A stretch of 64,000 bases of DNA, taken from the NCBI GenBank assembly GCA_910580045.1, contig CAJTXF010000006.1, positions 1-64,000 on the forward strand. The letters are read 5' to 3'. A model generated the notes under the pieces. It saw only the letters and a program-made list of their open reading frames with translations. It was not told the origin of the DNA and searched no databases. The DNA comes from an uncultured Eubacteriales bacterium (GTDB taxonomy: Bacteria > Bacillota > Clostridia > Oscillospirales > Acutalibacteraceae). The position numbers were made by a program, and so were the translations under genes. Of this stretch, positions 51,458-60,562 are shown one piece after another. Numbering within the stretch: the first letter of the stretch is position 1; the number at the start of each line of letters is the position of its first letter.

Positions 51458-52477
51458 ATGATTTGTCCCAACTGCGGCCGCGATATTCCTGACGGCTCTG
51501 TTTGCCCCTGCACCTTACAGTCCACACCCTTGTCTGACAATCCGGCGCTGAACATTGTCAAAACCATCGGCTCCTCGCCCCTCTTTTTGGTTATGACTAT
51601 TTTCCTCTCATTGAGCACCTTATTCACCATCCTCTCTTCCGCGGGGCTCAATGACACGATTTATAATTTGTACTACTACGCCTACTCCATGGGCCTGGAT
51701 TTGTACACCATCGAAAGTGTCATTGATGCCATGCGCTCTACTTCCATTTTCAGCGCGGTTCTTTCCTCTGTACCGGCTATTCTGATTGCAGTTGCCATGT
51801 GGCTGCATTTCATCACCTGCCGCAGCCGGCTGAGCGGAAATATTTCTACTGCCGGCCTGACCATCTGTAAGGTTATCGCCTATATTACCATGATTGCGCA
51901 ATGCCTGATTACCCTTCTGCTCACCGCCTTCTGCGCTATTCTGATGGTCGTTTTCCTTACTCAGGATATTCCCTTTACTGCTTTCTTCAGCTATGATGCA
52001 GACGAGGCGGTCATGATTATTATTGTCTGCCTGGGACTTTTCCTTGCTTTCTTCCTGTTCTTCATGATTCTTGCCATTACATACCAGGCCAGCATCATCC
52101 GCATGATTAACCGCACTAAGCAGGTCTCTGAAACAGGCATGGCGGATGAGCGGGTCTCTGGCTATCTGGTGGGCATGACCTATCTTTCTGCAATTGCCTC
52201 TGTGCTTATGGGCCTTTCCGCCCTGTTTGCCAGTCCTTTGGGGGGCGTTGCCACCCTCTGCCACGGTGTCGCTTTTATCCTTATGGCCATACTGCTGGGC
52301 AACTACCGCAAGGGGATGAACGCTGTGCTCTATCCTCCTGTTCAGCCCATGGGCACAATGCCAGGCTATGGCTACAATCCTGTGCCCCAGCCCGGCCAGG
52401 TTCCTGCTCCCAATCAGCCCGGTCCTGCTGATGGTTTCCAACAGCCCCAGCAGCCGGACCAGGACCAGCAGCAATAA
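51458..52477 (+). CDS. Zinc-ribbon polytopic membrane protein
   Basis: 339 residues from ATG 51458, eight bases after AGGAGGG. An N-terminal zinc ribbon (MICPNCGRDIPDGSVCPC) is followed by about five to six membrane helices and a Pro/Gln/Gly-rich cytoplasmic tail (PGYGYNPVPQPGQ). Such ribbon-plus-membrane proteins are frequent in Firmicutes and uncharacterised. Single gene with a strong terminator downstream. Confidence 0.75.
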   Translation: MICPNCGRDIPDGSVCPCTLQSTPLSDNPALNIVKTIGSSPLFLVMTIFLSLSTLFTILSSAGLNDTIYNLYYYAYSMGLDLYTIESVIDAMRSTSIFSAVLSSVPAILIAVAMWLHFITCRSRLSGNISTAGLTICKVIAYITMIAQCLITLLLTAFCAILMVVFLTQDIPFTAFFSYDADEAVMIIIVCLGLFLAFFLFFMILAITYQASIIRMINRTKQVSETGMADERVSGYLVGMTYLSAIASVLMGLSALFASPLGGVATLCHGVAFILMAILLGNYRKGMNAVLYPPVQPMGTMPGYGYNPVPQPGQVPAPNQPGPADGFQQPQQPDQDQQQ

Positions 52478-52500
52478 GTATTTTCTGGCAGATTCACGCA

Positions 52501-52536
52501 AAATGGGCTTTTCCCCACAGGGAAAAGCCCATTTTT
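52501..52536. terminator. Intrinsic terminator
   Basis: Stem AAATGGGCTTTTCCC / GGGAAAAGCCCATTT with a T-run. Confidence 0.88.
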
Positions 52537-52567
52537 CACAAGATTATGCAAGGTCTTCCTAATCCGC

Positions 52568-52596
52568 TTGCGTTTTTACCAGAAGAATGTTATAAT
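52568..52596 (+). promoter_or_regulatory. Promoter of nfnA-nfnB-nudix
   Basis: TTGCGT (52568-52573), 17-base spacer, TATAAT (52591-52596). Confidence 0.75.
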
Positions 52597-52656
52597 GTTC
52601 TTGGATTGATACGCAAAAATACTGCGCGAAAATTATCAATAAGGCAGGGATGGATA

Positions 52657-53541
52657 TTGTATAGAATATTGAAAAAACGAGAACTGAACCCCACTGTCAC
52701 CTTAATGGAGATTGAGGCCCCCGCCGTAGCGCGGAAAGCAGAGCCGGGACAGTTCATCATCCTGCGGGTGGACGAGGCCGGGGAGCGGATTCCCCTAACT
52801 GTGGCAGATTTTGAGCGGAAAGCTGGTACAGTCACTATTATTTTCCAAATCGTGGGCGCCACCACAGAGAAGCTGAACCATAAGCAAGAGGGAGAGTATA
52901 TCCAGGATTTTGTGGGTCCCTTAGGCGTGCCCACCCATACAGAGGGAATCAAGAAAGCAGCCGTGGTGGGCGGTGGCGTGGGATGCGCCATTGCCTACCC
53001 CATTGCCAAAAAGCTCCATGGGCAGGGCTGTGAGGTACACAGCATTGTGGGATTCCGCAACAAGGATTTGGCTATCTTGGAGCACGAGTTTGCAGCCGCC
53101 AGCTCAAAATTATGCAGAATGAGCGACGATGGCTCCTGGGGCAGGAAGGGCCTGGTTACTGACGCTCTGCGCCAGTTGATTGAAAGCGGTGAGCAGTATG
53201 ACCGGGTGATAGCCATCGGGCCGCTGGTTATGATGAAATTTGTCTGCAAGCTGACCAAGGAGTTTAACATTCCCACCACTGTCAGCATGAACCCCATTAT
53301 GATAGACGGCACGGGCATGTGCGGCGGCTGCCGCCTGAGCCTGATTCAGGACGGCAAGCGGGTGACCAAGTTCGCCTGTGTTGACGGCCCGGACTTTAAC
53401 GGTTTTGAGGTGGATTTTGACGAGGCCATGGCCCGGGGCGCTATGTATAAGGAGTTCGAGCGCCATGCCCATGAAGAGACCTGTAATCTGTTTCACAAGG
53501 AGGTGACTGGCAATGGCAAATATGTCCCTGAAAAAGAATGA
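52657..53541 (+). CDS. nfnA: NfnA: ferredoxin-NADP+ reductase alpha subunit (sulfide dehydrogenase beta-like)
   Basis: 294 residues from a TTG start, giving the family N-terminus YRILKKRELNPTV. It contains an FAD-binding reductase domain (EPGQFIILRV and AAVVGGGVGCAIAYPIA) and a [2Fe-2S] site from CGGCRLS and a later FACVDGP. Together with NfnB it forms the electron-bifurcating NADH-dependent reduced ferredoxin:NADP+ oxidoreductase, which balances NADPH supply in anaerobes. It overlaps nfnB by 29 bases. Confidence 0.93.
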   Translation: MYRILKKRELNPTVTLMEIEAPAVARKAEPGQFIILRVDEAGERIPLTVADFERKAGTVTIIFQIVGATTEKLNHKQEGEYIQDFVGPLGVPTHTEGIKKAAVVGGGVGCAIAYPIAKKLHGQGCEVHSIVGFRNKDLAILEHEFAAASSKLCRMSDDGSWGRKGLVTDALRQLIESGEQYDRVIAIGPLVMMKFVCKLTKEFNIPTTVSMNPIMIDGTGMCGGCRLSLIQDGKRVTKFACVDGPDFNGFEVDFDEAMARGAMYKEFERHAHEETCNLFHKEVTGNGKYVPEKE

Positions 53542-54910
53542 GATGCCCTCCCAGAAACCAGATGTACGCAGCAAAAACTTCCAAGAGGTTGCCCTGGGCT
53601 ACACAGAGGAGCAGGCTATTGACGAGGCCCAGCGCTGCCTGAACTGCAAAAACCGTCCCTGTGTGGGGGGCTGCCCAGTGAACATCTCCATCCCTGACTT
53701 TATCCAGCACATGACCAAAGGGGAGTTTGAGGAGGCCTATCAAATCATTGCCCAGAGCAGCGCCCTGCCTGCGGTCTGCGGCCGGGTCTGCCCTCAGGAA
53801 AGCCAATGCGAAAAACACTGTGTCCGGGGTATAAAGGGTGAGCCTGTCGCCATTGGCCGGTTAGAGCGATTTGCAGCTGACTGGCACAATGCCCGCTCCG
53901 CCCAGGCCCCTAAAAAGCCTATCCCCAATGGGCATAAAGTAGCTGTGGTGGGCTCTGGCCCCTCGGGCTTAACCTGCGCAGGCGATTTGGCAAGGCTGGG
54001 ATATGAGGTGACGGTGTTCGAGGCCCTGCATACAGCGGGCGGCGTGCTGGTGTATGGCATCCCGGAGTTCCGCCTGCCTAAGGCTATCGTGCAGAAGGAA
54101 ATTGACGGCCTCAAGGCCATGGGCGTCAAAATCGAGACCAACATGGTGATTGGCCGGGCACTTTCAGTAGATGAGCTTTTGGAGGACGGCTTTGAGGCAG
54201 TGTTCATCGGCTCCGGCGCGGGCCTGCCAAGATTTATGAACATTCCCGGTGAAAACCTCAAGGGAGTTTACTCGGCCAATGAGTTCTTGACCCGGGTGAA
54301 CCTGATGAAAGCCTATCTCCCCGATTCTGACACACCCATTCAGCACGCCAAGAGGGTTGCTGTTGTGGGCGGCGGCAACGTGGCCATGGACGCCGCCCGG
54401 TGCGCCAAGCGCCTGGGGGCTGACCAGGTATACATTGTATACCGCCGTTCTGAGAAGGAGCTGCCTGCCCGTGCCGAGGAAGTGGAGCACGCCAAGGAGG
54501 AGGGGATTATCTTCAAGCTGCTGAACAATCCCACTCAGATTCTGGGGGACGAGAGCGGTTCTGTCTGCGGCATGGAGTGCCTGGAGATGGAGCTGGGCGA
54601 ACCGGACGCCTCTGGCCGCAGAAGGCCGGTGGAGAAGCCTGGCTCAGAATTTGTGCTGGATGTAGACTGCGTAATCATGTCCATCGGCACCAGCCCGAAC
54701 CCGTTGATTAAGTCCACTACAGCAGGCCTGGAGACCCAGAAGTGGGGCGGCATCATTGTCAACGAGGAGACCGGCCTTACCAGCCGGGAGAATGTATATG
54801 CCGGCGGGGACGCGGTCACTGGCGCGGCCACTGTTATTCTGGCCATGGGCGCGGGAAAAACTGCCGCAAAAGCGATTCATGAGAAGCTGAGCGGAGGCTC
54901 TCATGATTGA
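53513..54910 (+). CDS. nfnB: NfnB: NADPH-binding beta subunit (glutamate synthase small-chain-like)
   Basis: 465 residues, AAGGAGGTGA before the ATG. An N-terminal [4Fe-4S] domain carries CLNCKNRPCVGGCPVNI and CGRVCPQESQCEKHC. Two dinucleotide folds follow (VAVVGSGPSGLTCAGDLA; VAVVGGGNVAMDAAR), with the C-terminal GGDAVTGAATVILAMGAGKTAA. The family GltA/GltD-like small chain is shared with glutamate synthase, but here adjacency to nfnA makes NfnAB the best call. The nudix start overlaps its stop. Confidence 0.93.
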   Translation: MANMSLKKNEMPSQKPDVRSKNFQEVALGYTEEQAIDEAQRCLNCKNRPCVGGCPVNISIPDFIQHMTKGEFEEAYQIIAQSSALPAVCGRVCPQESQCEKHCVRGIKGEPVAIGRLERFAADWHNARSAQAPKKPIPNGHKVAVVGSGPSGLTCAGDLARLGYEVTVFEALHTAGGVLVYGIPEFRLPKAIVQKEIDGLKAMGVKIETNMVIGRALSVDELLEDGFEAVFIGSGAGLPRFMNIPGENLKGVYSANEFLTRVNLMKAYLPDSDTPIQHAKRVAVVGGGNVAMDAARCAKRLGADQVYIVYRRSEKELPARAEEVEHAKEEGIIFKLLNNPTQILGDESGSVCGMECLEMELGEPDASGRRRPVEKPGSEFVLDVDCVIMSIGTSPNPLIKSTTAGLETQKWGGIIVNEETGLTSRENVYAGGDAVTGAATVILAMGAGKTAAKAIHEKLSGGSHD

Positions 54911-55400
54911 GATAAATCTGGAAATTGCTGGACTGCCGGATAAGGGAAGCGTGTACAAGCGCTCTGCTGCCCGAGGCATTGCCTTTCGGGATGGGAAACT
55001 TCTGGTCATCCACACAGACAAGGGGGATTATAAGTTCCCCGGCGGCGGGGTGGAGCCTGGGGAAAGTCTGGAGCAGGCCCTTGGGCGGGAAATGCTGGAA
55101 GAAGCCGGCTATGAGCTCACTGAAATCAGCTGCCTATGGGGTGTGGCCCATGAGCGGCGCAGGGGCAGGACCGCTGATATTTTAGAGATGGACTCCTACT
55201 ATTTTCTGTGTCAGGTGGGGGACACCCAAATCCCGCTGCGGCTGGACGATTATGAGGCCGCGGAGCATTTTGCGCCGGTTTGGCTCGAGCTTGACAAAGC
55301 ACTTCATGCCAATAAAAACCTGGTAGATGATACACAGCCCTGGCTCCAGCGGGAGATTGCAGTGATGGAGCGGCTCAGAGAGGATTTAGCCAGCCAATAA
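54903..55400 (+). CDS. NUDIX hydrolase
   Basis: 165 residues. The Nudix box GGGVEPGESLEQALGREMLE with EEAGYEL is complete. The N-terminus KRSAARGIAFRDGKLLVIHT is typical of the MutT/ADP-ribose pyrophosphatase group. The start overlaps nfnB by eight bases, hence translational coupling. Function within the Nfn operon is unclear; the substrate could be an NAD(P)-derived nucleotide, which is speculation from context. Confidence 0.88.
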   Translation: MIEINLEIAGLPDKGSVYKRSAARGIAFRDGKLLVIHTDKGDYKFPGGGVEPGESLEQALGREMLEEAGYELTEISCLWGVAHERRRGRTADILEMDSYYFLCQVGDTQIPLRLDDYEAAEHFAPVWLELDKALHANKNLVDDTQPWLQREIAVMERLREDLASQ

Positions 55401-55436
55401 AAGAAGAGGAGCAGTCACGGCTGCTCCTCTTCTTTT
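55401..55436. terminator. Bidirectional terminator
   Basis: Perfect stem AAGAAGAGGAGCAG / CTGCTCCTCTTCTT between convergent genes, with T-runs. Confidence 0.9.
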
Positions 55437-57027
55437 ATCTGCAATTTATAACCGCCTCGGCCACCTTAATCCCATCCACCGCGGCAGAGACAATCCCCCC
55501 GGCATAGCCCGCACCCTCTCCGCAGGGATAGAGCCCCCGCAGGGCCGGGGACTGGAAATTCTCTGCCCGAAGCACCCGCACTGGGGAGGAACTTCTGGTT
55601 TCAGGGGCAGTGAGTAAGGCATCGCCCTGGTCAAAGCCCTTCAGCTGACCTCCCAGCCGGGGCAGCGCCTGGCGCAGGGATTCCGCCACAAACCCCGGGA
55701 AGCAGGGGGCTATCTCCCCCATGGCCACCCCGGGCTGATAGGTGGGCAGAACATCTCCAAAGCCAGTGGTAGGACGGCCCTCTAAAAAATCGGAGACCCG
55801 CTGGACAGGAGCCAGATAGCTGCCTCCGCCCAGGCGAAAGGCGGCCTGCTCTATGGCTCGCTGGAACTCCACCCCAGCTAAGGGCGAGGCGCTTCCATAA
55901 TCCTCCGGGCCCACCCCCACCAGCAGGGCGGAGTTGCTGTTTTGGCCATCCCGGGCCCAGGCGCTCATCCCATTGGTCACCACGCCCCCAGGCTCAGAGG
56001 CAGCACCTGTTACCGTGCCGCCGGGGCACATGCAGAAGGTGTACACGCCCCGGCCATTGGGCAGGCGGCAGTTCAGCTTATAATCTGCCGCGCCCAGAGC
56101 CGGATGCCCCGCAAACCGGCCGTATTGTGCCCAATCAATCAATGAAGCTGGGTGCTCGATGCGCACACCCACAGAAAAGGGCTTGGCCTCCAAAGGAATC
56201 CCCTGCCAATCCAGCAGAGTGAAGATGTCCCGGGCGCTGTGACCCACGGCCAGAATCAGCCTGCGGCAGGGAATGCGCTCCTCTCCGGCAGGCGCGGCGG
56301 CCCGGATACCAATCAGCTCTCCCACGCTGACTTCCAGGCCAGTTAAGCGGGTGGAGAAGCGCACCTGACCGCCCAGAGCAATAATCTTCTTACGGAGCGC
56401 CTGCACCACGCCGGGAAGCCTGTCAGTACCAATATGGGGCTTGGCGTCGGTGAGAATTTCCTGAGGCGCGCCAGCGGCAGCCAGCTCCTCCAGCACCTTG
56501 CGAATACGTCCATCCCCAGTACCAGTGGTGAGCTTGCCGTCAGAAAAGGCCCCGGCTCCCCCCTCGCCAAATTGAAGGTTGGACTCCGAATCCAGCCCTC
56601 CCCCAGCCCAGAAAGTCTCAATAGAGCGGCGGCGCTCCTCTACCGGCAGGCCCCGCTCTATAATAATGGGCCGCTGGCCGCATTGAGCCAAAATCAGCCC
56701 GGCAAAAATCCCCGCAGGTCCAAAGCCCACCACCACTGGGGGGAGTTCCGGGGCCGGGGCGGTGGGGAGCTCGTACTGATAGGGCTTCACTTTCTGGACG
56801 GCATTGCCCCGCAGCCGGGCCAGAAGCCTGTCCTCACTGCCGGGAACCGCCCCCTCCACAGAGCAGACAAAATGCACGTCCTCCTTCTTCCTGGCGTCCA
56901 CGGAGCGCTTTGCCAGCCGCAGGCCTGTCAAATCTTTTGGGGAGAGCCGGAGTTTTTTTGCCGCTGCCCGGAGCAAGTCTTCCTGGGTGAAGTCCAGGGG
57001 CAGACGAAGTCCATTCACACGAAGCAC
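55435..57027 (-). CDS. FAD-dependent oxidoreductase (COG2509 type)
   Basis: 530 residues from the GTG that follows GGAGGTG, giving the family start LRVNGLRLPLDF. It has the small N-terminal domain of this family, then a dinucleotide fold (VVVGFGPAGIFAGLILAQ), the signature ESNLQFGEGGAGAFSDGKLTT, and a C-terminal FAD motif GLYPCGEGAGYAGGIVSAAVDG. Distant relatives act as thiol- or quinone-type reductases; the substrate is not known. It follows the BaiN-like gene by 19 bases. Confidence 0.88.
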   Translation of the reverse strand: MLRVNGLRLPLDFTQEDLLRAAAKKLRLSPKDLTGLRLAKRSVDARKKEDVHFVCSVEGAVPGSEDRLLARLRGNAVQKVKPYQYELPTAPAPELPPVVVGFGPAGIFAGLILAQCGQRPIIIERGLPVEERRRSIETFWAGGGLDSESNLQFGEGGAGAFSDGKLTTGTGDGRIRKVLEELAAAGAPQEILTDAKPHIGTDRLPGVVQALRKKIIALGGQVRFSTRLTGLEVSVGELIGIRAAAPAGEERIPCRRLILAVGHSARDIFTLLDWQGIPLEAKPFSVGVRIEHPASLIDWAQYGRFAGHPALGAADYKLNCRLPNGRGVYTFCMCPGGTVTGAASEPGGVVTNGMSAWARDGQNSNSALLVGVGPEDYGSASPLAGVEFQRAIEQAAFRLGGGSYLAPVQRVSDFLEGRPTTGFGDVLPTYQPGVAMGEIAPCFPGFVAESLRQALPRLGGQLKGFDQGDALLTAPETRSSSPVRVLRAENFQSPALRGLYPCGEGAGYAGGIVSAAVDGIKVAEAVINCR

Positions 57028-57046
57028 GGGAGACACCTCCATTCCA

Positions 57047-58273
57047 TTATGATTTTCCGCCAGCCAAGGCCCCGCCTGCCGTAATGCCGGTGGCCCAGGC
57101 CCAGTGGAGGTTGAATCCGCCGCAGTCCCCGTCCAAATCCAACAGCTCTCCGGACAGGTACAGGCCCGGAGTCCGGCGGGACTGGAGGGTAGGAATCTCC
57201 ACCTGGTTTAACGGGATACCACCAGCAGTACACTGGGCGTTCTCCCAGCCCAACGGGCCCTCCACTGGCAGAGAAAAGCCCTTGAGCAGTTTTACCGCCT
57301 GGGCCAGCTCAGAGGAAGACAGGGCGCCTATGCCACGTTCATGGGGCCAGCCCAAGGACTTTGCCAGCTCCTGACCCACCCGCAGGTTCAGCAGGCCATC
57401 GAACAGCTCCCAGGCCGGGCGGGCGGGAAAATGTTCCCGGACATCCTCCAAATAGGCTTTCAGCTGGGCTGAGGTCATCTCTTCCGCCAAATCCAGCCGC
57501 AGACTGATATGTCCCCCCGGCAGGCCCCGCAGCCGGGCGGAAAGGTTCATCACACAGATGCCGGAGACAGAGCCGTTGCCGAAAATCACCTCACCGCTCT
57601 CAGCGGCAAGCTCCCGGCTCCCCTGGCAGAGGGCCGCCCTGGCCCGGCAGCGCAGGCCCTTCAGTGAGCGGGTAATCCGGCCTGGAGTACGCAGCCCCAC
57701 AAGAGAGGGACTTAGCTTCGTTACTGTGTGGCCTAGGCTCTTCGCCAACTCATAACTAGAGCCAGCGGAGAGCTTAGGCGAAGCCGCCCCTCCTCCCGCC
57801 AGCAGGCAGCGCTCCGCCTGAACCTGCCTGCCGTCTTGGGCGGTGAGCTGAAAACCGTCCGCTGCGCGGCGGATTTCCGCAACGGAAAAGCCGCAGAGAA
57901 TATCAACCCCAAAATGTTGGCAGGCACTGAGAAGAGCCCGCAACACAGCCGCCGCCTGGAGGCTGCAGGGATAGAGCCGTCCCTGTCCGTCTGCCCGGGT
58001 GAGCAGCCCCAGCTCTTGGAACCAGTCCCGTATCCGCTGGCCGGGCCAGGCCTCCAAAAGAGGGGCGGCCAGCGAGCTGTCTCCATGATAGTTCTGGATA
58101 CTGATGTGCAGATTGCTCAGATTGCAACGGCCGTTCCCCGTGGCCAAAAGCCTGCGGCCAGGCTTTTCCGCCGCCTCCAATAGGAGCACCCGGACGCCGG
58201 AGCGGGCGGCTGTGATGGCTGCTGCCAGGCCGGAGGCCCCGGCCCCTACAATGGCCGCGCCATATGGGCCCAT
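57047..58273 (-). CDS. NAD(P)/FAD-dependent oxidoreductase (HI0933/BaiN/YhiN family)
   Basis: 408 residues from ATG 58273; a longer frame overlaps the membrane protein gene. N-terminal FAD fold AAIVGAGASGLAAAITAA, then KPGRRLLATGNGRCNLSN, the family hallmark, and the C-terminal GLYLSGELLDLDGDCGGFNLHWAW. Members include BaiN, which acts in bile-acid dehydroxylation, but most are of unknown role and no bai operon is present. Stop and start overlap (TGATG) with the COG2426 gene. Confidence 0.9.
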   Translation of the reverse strand: MGPYGAAIVGAGASGLAAAITAARSGVRVLLLEAAEKPGRRLLATGNGRCNLSNLHISIQNYHGDSSLAAPLLEAWPGQRIRDWFQELGLLTRADGQGRLYPCSLQAAAVLRALLSACQHFGVDILCGFSVAEIRRAADGFQLTAQDGRQVQAERCLLAGGGAASPKLSAGSSYELAKSLGHTVTKLSPSLVGLRTPGRITRSLKGLRCRARAALCQGSRELAAESGEVIFGNGSVSGICVMNLSARLRGLPGGHISLRLDLAEEMTSAQLKAYLEDVREHFPARPAWELFDGLLNLRVGQELAKSLGWPHERGIGALSSSELAQAVKLLKGFSLPVEGPLGWENAQCTAGGIPLNQVEIPTLQSRRTPGLYLSGELLDLDGDCGGFNLHWAWATGITAGGALAGGKS

Positions 58274-58776
58274 CAGAGCACCAGGCCCAAAAGCCCGTAG
58301 GAGAGAATACACATAATGATGTCCGCAATCAAAGTGCCCAGGGCCACAGAGAGCATGGCGGATTTGAAGTCCATCTTCATCAGCGCCGCGGCCAGGGAGC
58401 CGGTCCAGGCCCCAGTGCCGGGCAGAGGAATAGCCACAAATATCATCAGCCCAATGGTCTTATACCGGTTAATCTTATCAAACTTGCTTCGGCCTTTGGC
58501 CTCCATCTTATCCACCAGCTTGACGAACCGGGTATTGCGCATCCAATCAAAAATCTTATTGATAAACAGCAGGATAAAGGGCGTGGGCAGAAGCGTGCCC
58601 ACCAGGCAGATAAAAAAAGCGGGCAGCATCTGCAGATTCAGCAGCTTCGCGGCCAAAATGCCGCCCCGCAGCTCGATAATGGGCATCAGGGAGAGGACGA
58701 AGACTGTGAGCTCCGCCGGGATAGTCTGGCTGAAGAACTGGACGAGCATTTCCACAAGGTGTTCCATTTTTTCCAT
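58273..58776 (-). CDS. COG2426-type small membrane protein (annotated as multidrug exporter)
   Basis: 167 residues. Hydrophobic helices at about 20-40, 48-70, 105-128 and 138-165. Family signatures: LMPIIELRGGI near residue 30 and AIPLPGTGAWTGSLAA near 114, typical of COG2426; the multidrug label is only by annotation. First gene of the membrane protein-BaiN-COG2509 operon. Confidence 0.85.
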   Translation of the reverse strand: MEKMEHLVEMLVQFFSQTIPAELTVFVLSLMPIIELRGGILAAKLLNLQMLPAFFICLVGTLLPTPFILLFINKIFDWMRNTRFVKLVDKMEAKGRSKFDKINRYKTIGLMIFVAIPLPGTGAWTGSLAAALMKMDFKSAMLSVALGTLIADIIMCILSYGLLGLVL

Positions 58777-58849
58777 CCTTTATGTGTAGATTTGGCAGAA
58801 AGGGAGCCTTTTCCCAGCCCGCTCTTCCTATTATACCCCAGCTTCTGCC

Positions 58850-59668
58850 CTATTGCAAGTCTTTCGCCAAATCACCAAAACGATAGCCCAGCTCCTCCCA
58901 CTTGGTGAGGAGCTCGTCTAAAATATCCCCATTGGTTTTGGAGGTACTGTGGAGCAGCACCACGGCACCTGGATGAACCCGGGGCAGGAGCTTGTCATAG
59001 GCCTGCTGAGGGGTGGGCTGGTCGTTTTCATACCAGTCCACATAGGCCAGGCTCCAGAAAATGGTGCGGTACCCCAGCTCTTGGGCCATTTTCAGGTTGC
59101 TCTCACAGAATTTCCCCTGGGGCGGGCGGTAGAATTTTGGCATCTCCTTACCCACCACCTGGCGGTACAGAGCCTCGTTTTTTTCCAGCTCCGCCTGAAA
59201 GCTGGCCTTATCCCCAATAGCGGACATATCCGGGTGGCTGTAGGTATGGTTGCCGACGGTGTGGCCCTCCTCCACCATGCGGCGGACCAAATCCGGCTGG
59301 GTCTCGAAATAGTTGCCCACCAAAAAGAAGGTGGCCTTTACCTGGTGCTTTTTCAGGGCGTCCAGAATTTTCTCCGTGCTGCCGTTCTCAAAGCCCGCGT
59401 CAAAGGTGAGATACAGGATTTTTTCCTGGGCCGGCATACAGTAGACGCTGTCGAACTGGGCCAGATAGGCCGCGTCCGCATTGGCAATGGGGGGCTGGCC
59501 CTCCTGCTGGAAGCTGAGCCCCCAGTTGGTGATTTCACCAGACACTGCTTGGGCATTGGGACGGCGGCTGTGGAGCTCATAGGCGGCGGCCAGGCCCAGG
59601 ACCAGGGCCAAAAGAACCACCACCAGAACGGACCAATGGCGCTTCATAAAAAGTTTACATTTTGACAT
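58850..59668 (-). CDS. pdaA: Spore cortex delta-lactam-forming polysaccharide deacetylase
   Basis: 272 residues from ATG 59668, after GGTGG. One N-terminal membrane helix (about 15-32) anchors it outside. NodB fold: YLTFDAGFENGST (the PdaA-type FD-x-G in place of DD), HTVGNHTYSHPD for metal binding, and FYRPPQGKFCES. The stretch FWSLAYVDWYENDQPTP with HPGAVVLLHS is as in PdaA, which makes muramic-delta-lactam in spore cortex. It lies near the dpaAB genes and fits the sporulation theme. Confidence 0.9.
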   Translation of the reverse strand: MSKCKLFMKRHWSVLVVVLLALVLGLAAAYELHSRRPNAQAVSGEITNWGLSFQQEGQPPIANADAAYLAQFDSVYCMPAQEKILYLTFDAGFENGSTEKILDALKKHQVKATFFLVGNYFETQPDLVRRMVEEGHTVGNHTYSHPDMSAIGDKASFQAELEKNEALYRQVVGKEMPKFYRPPQGKFCESNLKMAQELGYRTIFWSLAYVDWYENDQPTPQQAYDKLLPRVHPGAVVLLHSTSKTNGDILDELLTKWEELGYRFGDLAKDLQ

Positions 59669-59780
59669 GTGCATTCCACCTTTCTGGTGGAAGATATGAA
59701 GCTGGCGGGGCGGATATGTACGGCCGGGCCTGATTCGCGGAAATTAGCTGTTGCCAAATCCCTGAAAATGCTGTATGATT

Positions 59781-59826
59781 TTTGTAAGAAATCTCTTTCG
59801 CTTTCGTAAGATTCCCGCGTTATACT
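59781..59826 (+). promoter_or_regulatory. Direct repeats and promoter of the VanRS-like pair
   Basis: Near-identical TTTGTAAGA (59781) and TTTCGTAAGA (59802) lie about 22 bases apart, ending 10 bases before TATACT (59821-59826). The layout fits autoregulation by an OmpR-type regulator. The -35 itself is poor. Confidence 0.55.
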
Positions 59827-59857
59827 ATAGGCAGCATAAAGCCTCAGGAGGTATCCC

Positions 59858-60562
59858 ATGGAAACCGACAGCAAAAACATTCTGGTCGTGGATGACGACC
59901 GGGAAATCGTCCGGGCCATTGCCCTCACCCTGGAGAGCGAGGGCTACACGGTTTACAAAGCCTACGACGGCCTGGAGGCCCTGGACATGGTGTCCACCCG
60001 GAACATCCATCTTATCATCATTGACGTGATGATGCCCCGGTTGGACGGGCTATCCGCCATCATGCGCATCCGGGAGGGCAAGAATTTGCCCATCATCGTC
60101 CTCTCCGCCAAAAGTGAGAACAGCGACAAGGTCCTGGGCCTGTCCATGGGCGCGGATGACTATGTCACCAAGCCCTTCAATCCTCAGGAGCTGGCGGCCC
60201 GGGTCAAGTCCCAGCTGCGCCGGTACACCAGCCTGGGGGACATCAACTCCCAGAGTGAAAACGTGATTGTCAACGGGCGGCTGCGCTTCCATCTTGACGA
60301 GCATGTGCTCTATGCTGATGATGAACCTGTGAAGCTGACCGCCACCGAGACCAAGATTGTGGAGCTTTTAATGCGCAACCCAGGCCGCATTTTCCCTGCT
60401 GAGGAAATTTACAGCAAAATATGGAACGAGTCAGCCTACTCAACAGAAAACACAGTGATGGTACACATCCGGCGTATCCGGGAGAAGATTGAAATCAACC
60501 CCAGCGAGCCGGAATATCTGAAGGTGGTGTGGGGGATTGGCTACAAATTTGAAAAGCACTAA
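59858..60562 (+). CDS. OmpR/PhoB-family response regulator (VanR-like)
   Basis: 234 residues. The receiver domain has the phospho-acceptor Asp in LIIIDVMMPRLDGL (about 50-63), acidic DDDRE at 13-17 and Lys in VTKPFNPQE. A winged-helix output domain (about 140-234) has LTATETKIVELLMRNPGRIFPAEEIY and VWGIGYKF. CAGGAGG precedes the ATG. It overlaps the kinase gene start by 26 bases. Confidence 0.95.
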   Translation: METDSKNILVVDDDREIVRAIALTLESEGYTVYKAYDGLEALDMVSTRNIHLIIIDVMMPRLDGLSAIMRIREGKNLPIIVLSAKSENSDKVLGLSMGADDYVTKPFNPQELAARVKSQLRRYTSLGDINSQSENVIVNGRLRFHLDEHVLYADDEPVKLTATETKIVELLMRNPGRIFPAEEIYSKIWNESAYSTENTVMVHIRRIREKIEINPSEPEYLKVVWGIGYKFEKH